From Corynebacterium sp. 13CS0277 (lineage in GTDB: Bacteria; Actinomycetota; Actinomycetes; Mycobacteriales; Mycobacteriaceae), in NCBI RefSeq assembly GCF_002994655.1, contig NZ_PPDL01000001.1, positions 1-64,000 of the forward strand: a stretch of DNA of 64,000 bases. The letters are read 5' to 3'. Positions 15,658-24,943 of the stretch are shown here, one piece after another; the stretch's first letter is position 1; the number at the start of each line of letters is the position of its first letter. Below the pieces are notes generated by a model. The model saw nothing but the letters and a program-made list of their open reading frames with translations, was not told where the DNA came from and searched no databases. The position numbers were made by a program, and so were the translations under genes.

Positions 15658-16527
15658 CTAGTGGGTGTCAGCGACGGTGAGCAAGGCGGTGCAGGCGGGG
15701 GTGGGGTTGAAATCATTCCAGGCGAGGTACTCCACGCGCCGTGGGCCGTTGATGACGGATTGAAGGATCAGTTGCGTGCCGTGGGGCACCACTTTTTCTG
15801 ACAAAAATCCGATGGCGAGCCCGTGGCGGATGAGCCCGAGGAACAGGTCGGTGGTGGTGGCTTCGAAGGCGACCGTGCGGTGAAGGCCCGCTGCGTGGAA
15901 TGCGTGGTCGGTTTGGGCGCGGCCGGCGCTGCCGGCGGGGAAGTCGACGAAGGTTTCTTCGCTCAAATCGGCCAGGGTGATGCGTTGCCTGCCCGCGAGG
16001 CGGTGGTGGGCGGGCAGGACTAGGGCGAGGTCTTCGCGGTTGAGTTCACGCGCGGCCACGCCGCGGGGTGGGGAGTTTTCTGCCAGCCCCACAAAGGCCA
16101 CATCAACGACGCCTTGCTTGACTGCGGCCACCAACTCCTCGCTCCCGCCATCACGCAGACATACCTGCACGTCCGGATAGGCAGCGTGAAACCGGGTCAG
16201 CAGGTGCGGGATGTCGACTGCGGTGGGGGTGGGGATGACCCCGATGGTGAGCGTGCCGCGCACGAGCCCTTGCGCGGCCGCCGCGTCGACTCTGGCGCGC
16301 TCGGCGGCATCCAGGCTGGCGCGGGCCCCTGCGATGAAGGCCTCGCCTGCCGGGGTGAGTTCTACGCGGCGGGGTGTACGGGCAAAGAGCTTGACGCCGA
16401 GTTCCTGTTCGAGGTCTTTAATGCTGTGGCTGAGGGCGGATTGCACGACGAAGCAGCGGGCGGCGGCCCGGGTGAAGCTGTGTTCTTCCGCGACGGCGAT
16501 GGCATACCGCATGTGCTGCAAATCCAT
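15658..16527 (-). CDS. LysR-family transcriptional regulator
   Basis: A 289-residue LysR protein. The winged helix-turn-helix is at residues 1-60 ([45 protein letters not shown]), followed by a periplasmic-binding-type effector domain. An alternative in-frame start at 16548 adds seven residues. It is divergent from the EamA transporter gene at 16607 with an 80-base shared region, the usual sign that it regulates that transporter. The shared region has TCATGACTGTGATGA (16545-16559), a candidate half-site pair. The effector is unknown. Confidence 0.88.
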   Translation of the reverse strand: MDLQHMRYAIAVAEEHSFTRAAARCFVVQSALSHSIKDLEQELGVKLFARTPRRVELTPAGEAFIAGARASLDAAERARVDAAAAQGLVRGTLTIGVIPTPTAVDIPHLLTRFHAAYPDVQVCLRDGGSEELVAAVKQGVVDVAFVGLAENSPPRGVAARELNREDLALVLPAHHRLAGRQRITLADLSEETFVDFPAGSAGRAQTDHAFHAAGLHRTVAFEATTTDLFLGLIRHGLAIGFLSEKVVPHGTQLILQSVINGPRRVEYLAWNDFNPTPACTALLTVADTH

Positions 16528-16606
16528 ACACCCATGATTCTTGCTCATGACTGTGATGACAAATATGTGTTGGACTCATGCTGCTTGTACGCGCAGGATG
16601 GTCATC

Positions 16607-17521
16607 ATGACAACAACGACACCACCGTCGAACCGGCCAACCTTGGGGACGAGTGATGCGCCCCAGGTGGGGTGGATCCTGGTCACCGCACTGGTGCCCA
16701 TCGTGTGGGGAACGACCTATATCGTCACAACCCACCTGCTTCCCCCAGGGCATCCCCTGTTTGCGGCGTTGATGCGGACGCTGCCGCCGGGGCTCATTGC
16801 GGTGGCCCTGTCCCGCCAGCTACCACGGGGGCAGTGGTGGCTGAAAAGCTTGGTGCTGGGCACGCTGAACATGGCGGCGTTTTTTCCTCTGCTGTTTGTG
16901 GCGGCACAAAAACTTCCCGGCGGTGTTGCCGCAACCCTCGGTGCCATTCAGCCGATGGTGGTAGCGGTCCTGGCGGTCGTGGTCCTTCACGACAAGCTCT
17001 CTTTGTGGCGACTGCTGTGGGGTGCGGTCGGGATGATAGGTGTGGGCATGGTGGTTGTGGGCCCTGATGCGGCCCTTGATCCCATCGGCATTGTCGCGGG
17101 CCTTGCGGGGGCGGTGTCCATGGGGGCGGGTGTTGTTCTCACTAAGAAGTGGGGCAAACCCGACAATGTCAGCCCTCTGGGCCTGGCAGGCTGGCAGCTA
17201 ACTGCGGCGGGCGTGGTCCTCCTCGTGCCAGCGCTGGTGTTCGACGGTGTGCCCCCGACAATCGATGCGCGCGGCTGGGCGGGGTACGCCTGGCTGGGGC
17301 TTGTCGGCGCGCTGCTGACGTACACGATCTGGTTTGCAGGGATCCGCCGGTTGCCTGTCACCCCGACGGCGCTGCTGGGTCTGTTGTCGCCGCTGACTGC
17401 GGCGCTGTTGGGTGTGTTGATCGCGGGTGAGTCGCTGACGCCGCTTCAGCTGGTGGGTTTTGTTGCCGCGTTGACGGCGTTGGTGGCAGGCCAGCTTCCC
17501 GGCCCACGGCGGCGGAACTGA
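16607..17521 (+). CDS. EamA/DMT-superfamily transporter
   Basis: A 304-residue protein with ten predicted helices in two EamA repeats (about 20-150 and 165-300). VIWGTTY near the first helix and GAIQPMVVAVLAVVVLHD are typical of YedA/PecM-type metabolite exporters. ATG 16607 was chosen as the start with AGGATG upstream; in-frame ATGs at 16541 and 16598 precede it. Divergent transcription with a LysR gene suggests inducible export of an amino acid or other small metabolite. The substrate is unknown. Confidence 0.85.
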   Translation: MTTTTPPSNRPTLGTSDAPQVGWILVTALVPIVWGTTYIVTTHLLPPGHPLFAALMRTLPPGLIAVALSRQLPRGQWWLKSLVLGTLNMAAFFPLLFVAAQKLPGGVAATLGAIQPMVVAVLAVVVLHDKLSLWRLLWGAVGMIGVGMVVVGPDAALDPIGIVAGLAGAVSMGAGVVLTKKWGKPDNVSPLGLAGWQLTAAGVVLLVPALVFDGVPPTIDARGWAGYAWLGLVGALLTYTIWFAGIRRLPVTPTALLGLLSPLTAALLGVLIAGESLTPLQLVGFVAALTALVAGQLPGPRRRN

Positions 17522-17765
17522 CTCACGGCCAAACCCCCGCCAGGTTCCAGGTGATGGTTGGCACGACACGACCATCGCGCAAGAGTCAGTTGGGCCGGTG
17601 CATCACGCACAACACCTCGATCCGTGACGGGACGACCCCATACAGGGGCGCGTTGGTGAGGCCCCACGCCTTAACAACGCGCGGTCGATGCGCCCGGGAG
17701 AATAGGTGGGGCTATGGGTGGATTGGATGAAGCAATGACAATCAAACAATCAAGGAGAACACGTC
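17522..17765. other. intergenic region with nitroreductase promoter
   Basis: No gene seen. The last 30 bases hold AAGGAGAAC, a strong ribosome-binding site for the nitroreductase, and GAATAGGTGGGGCTATGG further upstream may include its -10 box. Confidence 0.4.
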
Positions 17766-18344
17766 ATGAACGTCTATGACGCAATTGCCCGCCGTCGCGC
17801 ATCGCGCGACTACACCGACGAGCCCATCGCCGATGCGGTCATCGATCGGGTGGTTTCTGCCGCGCTGGAAGCGCCCAGCGCTTTTAATTTGCAGCTGCGC
17901 GACGTGGTGGTGGTTCGCGATCCCGCCACGAAGCAGGCACTGACGCAGTCGTCGGGGCAGCCGCAGTTCGCCGCCGCCGACACGGTGTTGGTGTTCGTCG
18001 CCCGCATCGAAGCCCTGCCGGAGGATGCACACGAGATCCTGCCCGCCGACTACCTTGCCCGCGTGGAGACAACGAAGTCCGGCCTGCCGCGGCAGGTCTT
18101 GAGGGAGCAAGCGATGACAGACGCGATGCTTGCCGCCGGTTTCGCCCTGGTCGCCGCCAGCGCCGAAGGGCTAGCCACGAGCCCCACCACGGGCTGGGAT
18201 GAGGAGCAGGTCAAGGAGCTCATCGGTGTGGGCGGCCGCGCGGATCGCGGCGTTGGTTTGGTGCTGGCCATGGGGCACCCCGCCACCGCGCCGGTGCACC
18301 CGGGCCGCCAGGCCTCCCGCCGTGTGGAGGAGCGCTACCACTGA
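17766..18344 (+). CDS. nitroreductase-family protein
   Basis: A 192-residue FMN-dependent nitroreductase-fold protein. The N-terminal RRRASRDYTDEPI is the FMN-binding start of the family, followed by ALEAPSAFNLQ, and a late GVGGRADRGVGLVLAMGHPA segment. It should reduce nitro compounds, quinones or enones with NAD(P)H as a homodimer. Ribosome site AAGGAG lies just upstream. It stands alone; no partner suggests a physiological substrate. Confidence 0.88.
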   Translation: MNVYDAIARRRASRDYTDEPIADAVIDRVVSAALEAPSAFNLQLRDVVVVRDPATKQALTQSSGQPQFAAADTVLVFVARIEALPEDAHEILPADYLARVETTKSGLPRQVLREQAMTDAMLAAGFALVAASAEGLATSPTTGWDEEQVKELIGVGGRADRGVGLVLAMGHPATAPVHPGRQASRRVEERYH

Positions 18345-18444
18345 CCACCCTGGGCAGCCGCCAGCTCAGGGCACCCCATGAAGCACCTGGTGGTCCCGGC
18401 CGGCGGGGTGCGGGAGGGGCGGCCGCACTGGGGGAGGCCGTGCA

Positions 18445-19890
18445 TTAGAACGGAGGGGTCAGGTCCTCCGGGGTAAAACCGGAATCCTCCAGGGCAGGTG
18501 TTGCCGCCAGCGCGGCAGCAGCCTCGGGGAACTGCGCTAGAGTACCCAGCAGCTCGTCTGCGGACAGCAAGTGGATCTCCTGTCCCTTGGCGATGAGCTC
18601 CTCGGCGCGCTTCTGCTTCGTGGTGATGCCCTCCCAGGTGCCGAGGACCAGCATGGTGGTTTTCTTCGTGACGTTTTTGGCGACCTGCCCGCCCAGGGCT
18701 GCCACCTGCGCCCACAGCTGGCCCTTGTCGTGCTCGCCGAAGTCCCCAGAGAACACCACCACGTGGCCGACGAAGGGGGAGCCTTCCGGCGGGGTCGGGT
18801 TCGGCTCCGGAATGACGTCCGGCGTGCGGGCCTTGCGCCACTGGGGTGCCCGCCGGCGGGTGGACGTGCGGGGAGCTGCGGATGTCTCCTGACTTGCGGC
18901 CGCAGCTCCCGCGAGCGGTGCCAGCCCGAGGGCTGCGCGCTGCGCGGGAATGTCCGCCCCACTGGCGGCCGCCTGCACGTGAGTGACGTGCTCGGCGGTG
19001 ACTTCTCCGAGGGTGAAACCCCGGGTGTGGAAGTAGTCCACCGCGCTCCCCGTGAAGTCTTCGCGGCGTGCCAGCCGGATGAAGATTTCGGCGCAGGCGA
19101 TCGCGTCGGCCTCCGCATCGTGGTGGTGCGCCAGATCAATCCCGAGGGCTTCGGTCATGGGCTTGAGCCCATTGCGAACCTGCCCGACGTTGGTGGCCTT
19201 CGCGAGAGCCACCGTGCAGGCGGTACGGAAGGGCACCAGATCGATGCCCGCGGCCTCGGCGGCGCGCTGCACGGCGGTGCCATCGAACTGTACGTAGTGG
19301 CTCACCACAATGTCTTCGCCGATGAACGCGCGCGCCTGCTCCCACACCTCGGCGAAGGTGGCAGCGTCCGCCACGTCCTCGGGGCGGATGCCGTGGATGG
19401 CGATGTTGCCTTCCTCGAACACATCGAGGTGGGCCGGGGGCTGGCACAGCCAGCTGGCGGTTTCCGTCACCCGGCCGTCGACGACGCGGGCGAGACCCAC
19501 CTGGCAGATGGAGCCGTTGTCGGCGTTCGCGGTCTCCACGTCGAGGGCGACGAAATCCAGCCCCGGGATCTTCGGCCCCGTGGACAGCACATCACTGTCG
19601 ACCAGCAGCGGGGCGGAGCCTCCGTCGAGCAGCTGCTGCAGCTCCTCGGCGACCTGGGCTGCCTGGGTGGCGCGCCCCGGCGCGAAGACGATGTCCACGT
19701 CTGCACCGTCAAGGTGCACGGTGCCGCTGACGAGCGCGGTCGGCGGGTGCAGGCGCACCCCCGTGATATCGCTCAAGGGGACCCGCTGGGTGGTGGCCCC
19801 CAGGCTGGATTGCAGCGGGGAGGGCACCAGGTGCAAGGTGTTGTCACTACGGGTGACAGAGATGGTGCTGCCGTGGGCGGAAACAGACAT
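18445..19890 (-). CDS. DnaQ-type 3'-5' exonuclease with C-terminal BRCT domain
   Basis: A 481-residue protein. After a ~110-residue N-terminal region resembling a PH-like domain, a DEDDh exonuclease spans about 113-280: Exo I DFVALDVETA, Exo II VSHYVQFDG and Exo III HHHDAEADA. A Pro/Arg-rich linker leads to a BRCT domain near residues 385-460 (VVFSGDFGEHDKG, LGGQVAKNVTKKTTMLV). Actinobacteria carry several such epsilon-like nucleases with BRCT tails, probably for repair rather than replisome proofreading. A TAAACT box (minus strand, 19898-19903) seven bases before the ATG marks leaderless expression. Confidence 0.88.
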   Translation of the reverse strand: MSVSAHGSTISVTRSDNTLHLVPSPLQSSLGATTQRVPLSDITGVRLHPPTALVSGTVHLDGADVDIVFAPGRATQAAQVAEELQQLLDGGSAPLLVDSDVLSTGPKIPGLDFVALDVETANADNGSICQVGLARVVDGRVTETASWLCQPPAHLDVFEEGNIAIHGIRPEDVADAATFAEVWEQARAFIGEDIVVSHYVQFDGTAVQRAAEAAGIDLVPFRTACTVALAKATNVGQVRNGLKPMTEALGIDLAHHHDAEADAIACAEIFIRLARREDFTGSAVDYFHTRGFTLGEVTAEHVTHVQAAASGADIPAQRAALGLAPLAGAAAASQETSAAPRTSTRRRAPQWRKARTPDVIPEPNPTPPEGSPFVGHVVVFSGDFGEHDKGQLWAQVAALGGQVAKNVTKKTTMLVLGTWEGITTKQKRAEELIAKGQEIHLLSADELLGTLAQFPEAAAALAATPALEDSGFTPEDLTPPF

Positions 19891-19933
19891 GCCGGTTAGT
19901 TTAGCGCCTGCCCCGAATCGGCCCCTGACGGCG

Positions 19934-19973
19934 CACACCGCACCCCAGCCCGTGTGCGGCGTGGTGCGGTGTG
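19934..19973. terminator. hairpin after glgX
   Basis: CACACCGCACC (19934-19944) pairs with GGTGCGGTGTG (19963-19973). It lies 25 bases beyond the glgX stop codon on the minus strand and before the exonuclease promoter. Confidence 0.5.
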
Positions 19974-19997
19974 ATGGCGAGGGGAGCCGGGAGCGCT

Positions 19998-22397
19998 CTA
20001 GTAGGCGCTATCGTCGCGGAGATACTCGTCGTCCGCCAGCTCCACTGGGCTGACGGCCTCGCCGGCCGGACGGGCGGGCCGGGGCGCAGGGGTGTGCGCC
20101 TGGGCGGCATCCGAGGCCATCTTCTCCCGCATGACGGCGGCCTGATCCTCCGACATGTCGATGGTCGTGACCTGCTGGGCGGCCGACTCCGGCGGGGCGG
20201 TGTCGACGACGTCTTCCTCCAGGTCGGTGCTCGCCTCAAACACGGGCGGCTCCAGCTGCTTCAAAATCACCGTGGAGCGGGCCGGTACGACGATACGCCC
20301 GCCGGCATCGACAACCGTGTCCTGCAGGGGGTAACCGGTCTCCTCGGTGGTGTCGACGATCATCTTCCAGCTTTGGCCGAAACGCTTCGACGGCAGTGTG
20401 AACTCCAGCGCCTCGTAGTGGGCGTTGAAACACAGGATAAAACTGTCGTCGGTGATGCGCTCACCACGGGAGTCGGTCTCCACGATGGCGTCGCCGTTGA
20501 GGTACACCATGAGCGACTTGCCGAAGGTGAAGTCCCAGTCGGACTGGGTCATCAGCTTGCCGGAGGGCACCAGCCACGCAATATCGCGGTTCGAGTGCTC
20601 GTCGTCGCCCAGGGGGCCGCCGGCGAGGAAGCGGCGCCGGCGGAACACCGGGTGGTTGGCGCGGATGCGCAGCAGCCGCTTGGTGAACGCCACGAGGCTG
20701 GCGTTGGATTCGGCCTGCCGCCAGTCCATCCACGACAGGGTGGAGTCCTGGCAGTAGACGTTGTTGTTGCCGAGCTGGGTGCGGCCCATCTCGTCGCCGT
20801 GGGCAATCATCGGGGTGCCCTGGCTGAGCAGCAGGGTGGTGAGGAAGTTGCGGCGCTGCTGCGCGCGCAGCTTGACGATGTCCGGGTCGTCGGTGGGGCC
20901 CTCGACGCCGCAGTTCCAGGAGCGGTTGTGGCTTTCGCCGTCGCGGCCGCCCTCCCCGTTGGCGTCGTTGTGCTTGTTGTTGTAGCTCACCAGGTCGTTG
21001 AGGGTGAAGCCGTCGTGGGCGGTGACGAAGTTAATCGACGCCGTGGGGCGGCGCCCGTTGTTGGCGTAGAGGTCCGAGGACCCGGTGATGCGGGAGGCGA
21101 ACTCGCCGAGGGTGGCGGGCTCGCCGCGCCAGAAGTCACGCACGGTGTCGCGGTACTTGCCGTTCCACTCGGTCCACAGCGGCGGGAAGTTGCCCACCTG
21201 GTAGCCGCCCTCGCCGACGTCCCAGGGCTCGGCGATGAGCTTGACCTGGCTGACGACCGGGTCCTGCTGCACGAGGTCGAAGAATGCGGAGAGCTTATCG
21301 ACGTCGTGCAGTTCGCGCGCCAGGGTGGAGGCCAGGTCGAAGCGGAAGCCGTCGACGTGCATCTCGGTCACCCAGTAGCGCAGCGAGTCCATGATGAGCT
21401 GCAGGGTGTGCGGGTGCCGGACGTTGAGGGAGTTGCCGGTGCCCGTGTAGTCCATGTAGTACTGCTTGTCGCCGTCGACGAGGCGGTAGTAGGCGGCGTT
21501 GTCGATGCCGCGGAACGCGATTGTGGGGCCCAGGCGGTTACCTTCGGCGGTGTGGTTGTACACCACGTCGAGGATCACCTCGATGCCTTCCTCGTGGAAG
21601 GAGCGCACCATCTTCTTGAACTCGCTGACGGCACCACCCGGGGTGGTGGAGGCGGCGTAGTCGTGGTGGGGTGCGAGGAAGCCGAAGGTGTTGTAGCCCC
21701 AGTAGTTGCGCAGGCCCAGTTCGCGGAGGCGGTCGTCCTGCAGGAACTGGTGCACCGGCATGAGCTCAATGGCGGTCACGCCTAAGTCTTTGAGATAGGA
21801 GATAATCGCCGGGTGGGCGAGCCCCTCGTAGGTGCCGCGGAGCTCCTCCGGCACGTCCGGGTGCGTCATCGTCATGCCCTTGACGTGGGCCTCGTAGATG
21901 ACAGTCTCGTGGTAGGGGGTGCGCGGCTGGCGGTCGTTGCCCCAGTCGAAGAAGGGGTTGATGACCACCGACAACATCGTGTGCCCGAGGGAATCCTCCG
22001 TGTTGCGCCCGTTGGGGTCCTCCGGGTTGGTGATGTCGTAGGAGAACAGGGAGGGGTGCCCGTCGAATTCGCCGTCGAAGGCCTTCGCGTAGGGGTCGAC
22101 AAGGAGCTTCGAGGGGTCGCAGCGCAGGCCCTCCTGCGGGTTGTAGGGGCCGTGCACGCGGTAGCCGTAGCGCTGCCCGGGGCCCACCCCGGGCAGGTAA
22201 CAGTGCCACGTATGGGCGTCGACTTCGTCGATGGGGATGCGGGTCTCCACCCCATCGCTGTCAATGAGGCACAGCTCCACGGCCTCGGCAACGTTAGAAA
22301 ACAGCGCGAAATTCGTGCCGGCGCCGTCGTAGGTAGACCCCAAGGGGTAGGCCTCGCCGGGCCAAACTTGGTAGTTGTGCGACTTGTCGACTGTCAT
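19998..22397 (-). CDS. glgX: glycogen debranching enzyme GlgX
   Basis: A 799-residue GH13 isoamylase-type enzyme that hydrolyses alpha-1,6 branches of glycogen trimmed by phosphorylase. An N-terminal CBM48-like domain (1-150) precedes the barrel. Catalytic residues are Asp354 in VDGFRFDLAS, Glu in LIAEPWDVG (about 391) and Asp in VTAHDGFT (about 463). The C-terminal ~75 residues are acidic, Pro/Ala-rich and probably disordered. Works with GlgP encoded at 45845-48250. It is minus-strand and separate from bioQ, with a 377-base spacer. Confidence 0.95.
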   Translation of the reverse strand: MTVDKSHNYQVWPGEAYPLGSTYDGAGTNFALFSNVAEAVELCLIDSDGVETRIPIDEVDAHTWHCYLPGVGPGQRYGYRVHGPYNPQEGLRCDPSKLLVDPYAKAFDGEFDGHPSLFSYDITNPEDPNGRNTEDSLGHTMLSVVINPFFDWGNDRQPRTPYHETVIYEAHVKGMTMTHPDVPEELRGTYEGLAHPAIISYLKDLGVTAIELMPVHQFLQDDRLRELGLRNYWGYNTFGFLAPHHDYAASTTPGGAVSEFKKMVRSFHEEGIEVILDVVYNHTAEGNRLGPTIAFRGIDNAAYYRLVDGDKQYYMDYTGTGNSLNVRHPHTLQLIMDSLRYWVTEMHVDGFRFDLASTLARELHDVDKLSAFFDLVQQDPVVSQVKLIAEPWDVGEGGYQVGNFPPLWTEWNGKYRDTVRDFWRGEPATLGEFASRITGSSDLYANNGRRPTASINFVTAHDGFTLNDLVSYNNKHNDANGEGGRDGESHNRSWNCGVEGPTDDPDIVKLRAQQRRNFLTTLLLSQGTPMIAHGDEMGRTQLGNNNVYCQDSTLSWMDWRQAESNASLVAFTKRLLRIRANHPVFRRRRFLAGGPLGDDEHSNRDIAWLVPSGKLMTQSDWDFTFGKSLMVYLNGDAIVETDSRGERITDDSFILCFNAHYEALEFTLPSKRFGQSWKMIVDTTEETGYPLQDTVVDAGGRIVVPARSTVILKQLEPPVFEASTDLEEDVVDTAPPESAAQQVTTIDMSEDQAAVMREKMASDAAQAHTPAPRPARPAGEAVSPVELADDEYLRDDSAY

Positions 22398-22774
22398 AAC
22401 CCCTCATCCTACGTTTACTCGGCGCCAGTGGTGGGCCCGGGCCCACCCGTGTCGACTGCCGTCCCCGACCCCGCGGGGACGTCATCCCGCACCCCGCCCC
22501 ACCCCCGTCATCTCACGATGTGGACGGCTGTGTGGGGGAAAACTCCTGGCTGTGTGCTCGCGGTGTGTGGCCCGCTCCCGGTTCGTCCTATCGGGTGGAA
22601 TAGGTGCATCCGTGCGCATGAGTGGTGTGGATGTGGGGGAGTCGCCGCCGATGAAAAACGTCACATGCGCGTGGTTTCGCCTGCCACCAGTGTGGGCGAT
22701 GTGCCGTTGCTGGCAGGCACGTGGGGCGCGGGGGAGGAGATCTGCCAAGGGCGCCCGCGGCGCGTGGCCGGCGG
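22398..22774. other. intergenic region upstream of glgX
   Basis: It holds the glgX promoter region (minus strand) and the 3' side of bioQ. I see no gene, RNA or clear terminator in it. Confidence 0.4.
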
Positions 22775-23464
22775 CTACTGGGCGCGCGCCGCGATGCCGG
22801 CGATGATGAGGTCCACCCCGTTGGAGACCGACTGGACGGCTGCCTCGAACGCGGCGCGGTAGGCCGCATCCGCCTGCTCCTGCGTGGGGGCCGGCTTCGT
22901 CGTGAACTGCGCCAGCCGCTGCCGGGACTGCTCGCCCACCGTGGAGCCCACCACGAAGTCCACCACCGTGGACGCCGCAATCCGGCGGGCCTTCTCGTCC
23001 GGCACGACATCTTGCAGCGGCAGGGCGCAGGCCTCCAGCACGCGGGAGTGCAGCTCCTCGTTTGCCAAGGCGGTGGCCACCACATCGGAGCCATCCGTCA
23101 CCGTCAGCATGCAGGTGCGCAGGCACATCGCGCGGGTGCGCAGTGCCTCCTGCCAGTCCATGCCGTCCGTGTCGACCACGATCATGGTCTCCTCATCCGG
23201 CATCGCGAGACGATCGGTCTGCGTGCCGGCCGCCTGCGCCCCGTCATTGACGAGGAAACGCAAAGGGGCCGCGCCGATGAGCGGGCGCAGCAACTCCACG
23301 GCGATGCCGGCGAGCAGTGCCTGCTTATTCGGGAAATGCCAATACAGGGCGCCGGGGGCGACGCTCAGCTGCTTGGCGATGCGCCGCATAGTCGTATCCG
23401 CCAGGCCATATTCGTCGAGAATGGCAATCGCGGCGGTGAGGATGGTGGGGCGGGTCAGTTGCAC
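22775..23464 (-). CDS. bioQ: TetR-family biotin regulator BioQ
   Basis: About 229 residues. The N-terminal helix-turn-helix is TRPTILTAAIAILDEYGLADTTMRRIAKQL, ending in the TetR signature ALYWHFPNKQALL; the rest is an all-helical ligand domain. Position beside glgX and upstream of a lipoprotein gene matches cg2309 (bioQ) of C. glutamicum, a repressor of biotin genes that recognises TGAAC-N3-GTTAC. A close match to that site lies before bioB at 24806-24818. GTG 23464 is the preferred start, seven bases after a TATGCT box (minus strand, 23472-23477); an in-frame ATG at 23476 overlaps that box. Confidence 0.8.
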   Translation of the reverse strand: MQLTRPTILTAAIAILDEYGLADTTMRRIAKQLSVAPGALYWHFPNKQALLAGIAVELLRPLIGAAPLRFLVNDGAQAAGTQTDRLAMPDEETMIVVDTDGMDWQEALRTRAMCLRTCMLTVTDGSDVVATALANEELHSRVLEACALPLQDVVPDEKARRIAASTVVDFVVGSTVGEQSRQRLAQFTTKPAPTQEQADAAYRAAFEAAVQSVSNGVDLIIAGIAARAQ

Positions 23465-23843
23465 GCCGACCAGCATACCGGGGTGGGCGACCGCGCTGCG
23501 GGAGCCGGTCGCCGTATCCCGGGGCGGCGGTGTGCGAGCAGCCGCGCGCAGGGCGCGTTCGCCGCGCGGGCTGGGGTGGTGATGGGGCTACCCCCACCGT
23601 GTGATGCGGCTGTGGAGCGCGCCATAGTGGCAGCTGGGTGCTGGCTGTGCGTGGCCGCAAAAGTCCTTGTGGAGTGGGGTGGGGGACCTGGGATTAGTAA
23701 CGGGGCGGTGCTAGGGTGGGGACGTGTTGTGTGACAGGAACAACGGCCGCAGAACGCCTGCGGGCCCCTGTCGCCCAGATCATGACCCCTCGACGTCTTC
23801 CGTGTTTTGGAAACGATTCGTCCGGATTTAGGAGATAACAGAC
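23465..23843. other. intergenic region between bioQ and the lipoprotein gene
   Basis: Divergent promoters of bioQ and the lipoprotein gene must lie here. The right end has AGGAG (23829-23833) for the TTG start at 23844. No gene or strong structure seen. Confidence 0.4.
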
Positions 23844-24527
23844 TTGACCTCTCGACAGACTTTCGTCCGCGCGACCGCTCTCGCGACCGTGATGCTCGCC
23901 CCGGTGGCCCTGACCGCTTGCGGCAGCAAGGACGACGAGGCGGCTGCGTCTTCCACCGCCCCGGCGACCAGCACCACGACCACCACCGCCACCGTGGCCC
24001 CCACCACCGAGGCTCCGACTTCTGAGGAAGCCCCCACCACGGAGGCCGCCCCGACTGAAGACAAGCCCGCCGAGGAGACCCCGGCCCCGGCTCCCGCGCC
24101 TGAGCAGCAGGAAGCTGCCCCGGTGCCGGTGCCCGGCGGCATCGACGTCAACAACATCCCCGTCGTCGAGCCGATCGCTGGCGGCCAGCCCGGCTCCGAG
24201 GCGGACGTCGCCCAGGTGCGCGGCATCATGGAGGCGCTGAACTCCGGTAAGACCACCCACGAGGTGTTCCGCAGCCTGCAGAACAACACCTGTACCCGCG
24301 TCCTCCAGGCCAACGGCCAGGACGGCCAGCTGGACCTCACCGAGATCCCCGATGTTCCGGTCACCATGCTGCCGAACTACCAGCCGAGCTCCATCGGTGA
24401 GATCACCGACGTCATGGTCGAGGGCGACGAAATGTCCGCCCAGGTCTCCACCGTCACCGGTGGCGAGACCCGCACCGGCACCGTCCGCTTCGCCCGCGAG
24501 GGTGGCCAGTGGAAGCTCTGCGACTAA
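23844..24527 (+). CDS. secreted lipoprotein with Thr/Pro/Glu-rich linker
   Basis: A 227-residue protein starting at TTG after AGGAGATAAC. A signal peptide ends in the lipobox LTAC (Cys at about 27), so it is a lipid-anchored envelope protein. Residues about 35-95 are a low-complexity Thr/Ala/Pro/Glu linker. The C-terminal 120 residues are ordered, with two cysteines (NNTCTRVL and the C-terminal KLCD) that could form a disulfide, and a GTVRFAREGGQWKLC end typical of small secreted actinobacterial domains. Same place as cg2308 in C. glutamicum. Function unknown. Confidence 0.8.
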   Translation: MTSRQTFVRATALATVMLAPVALTACGSKDDEAAASSTAPATSTTTTTATVAPTTEAPTSEEAPTTEAAPTEDKPAEETPAPAPAPEQQEAAPVPVPGGIDVNNIPVVEPIAGGQPGSEADVAQVRGIMEALNSGKTTHEVFRSLQNNTCTRVLQANGQDGQLDLTEIPDVPVTMLPNYQPSSIGEITDVMVEGDEMSAQVSTVTGGETRTGTVRFAREGGQWKLCD

Positions 24528-24570
24528 CGCACCCCACCGGCGCGTGATCCGCGTCCGGTACGTAGCCGGC

Positions 24571-24625
24571 TGCCCGGCGGCGCGACCGACGAGTCCTTTC
24601 CTCGTGGGTCTTGCGCCGCCGGGCA
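24571..24625 (+). terminator. 13-bp GC-rich hairpin after the lipoprotein gene
   Basis: TGCCCGGCGGCGC (24571-24583) pairs with GCGCCGCCGGGCA (24613-24625), and the loop contains a smaller GACGAG/CTCGT stem. It lies 44 bases after the stop codon. Confidence 0.65.
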
Positions 24626-24805
24626 CTGGCGCATTCAAGGGGTGGTTGAGATGCAGGGGCAGCAGGGGAGTGCCCTCCTTCGCTCATGGCGCAGGGAGCG
24701 GGGCTGCGTCCCATTCGGGCGGTGGGGGTAGATGGGGTGTGGGACACTGTCCGGAAAAGCCCAGTTGACGGGGCGGGGGTGGGGGCAATTACCCCCACAA
24801 GTGGT

Positions 24806-24818
24806 TGAACCCTGTTTA
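24806..24818 (+). promoter_or_regulatory. BioQ-like operator upstream of bioB
   Basis: TGAAC-CCT-GTTTA matches the C. glutamicum BioQ consensus TGAAC-N3-GTTAC in nine of ten defined positions. It lies about 125 bases before the bioB start. The bioQ gene itself is only 1.3 kb away. Confidence 0.65.
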
Positions 24819-24943
24819 GTCGGTCGGTAGGTTGGGTAGCGCAGTACACCCGACTCCACCACGCCCACCCGCGCCGCCACCGTGCGCCCGCAGGTACCCG
24901 GCGTGGGGTGTCGACGCCGAAACACACACAAAGAAGGTTAGAC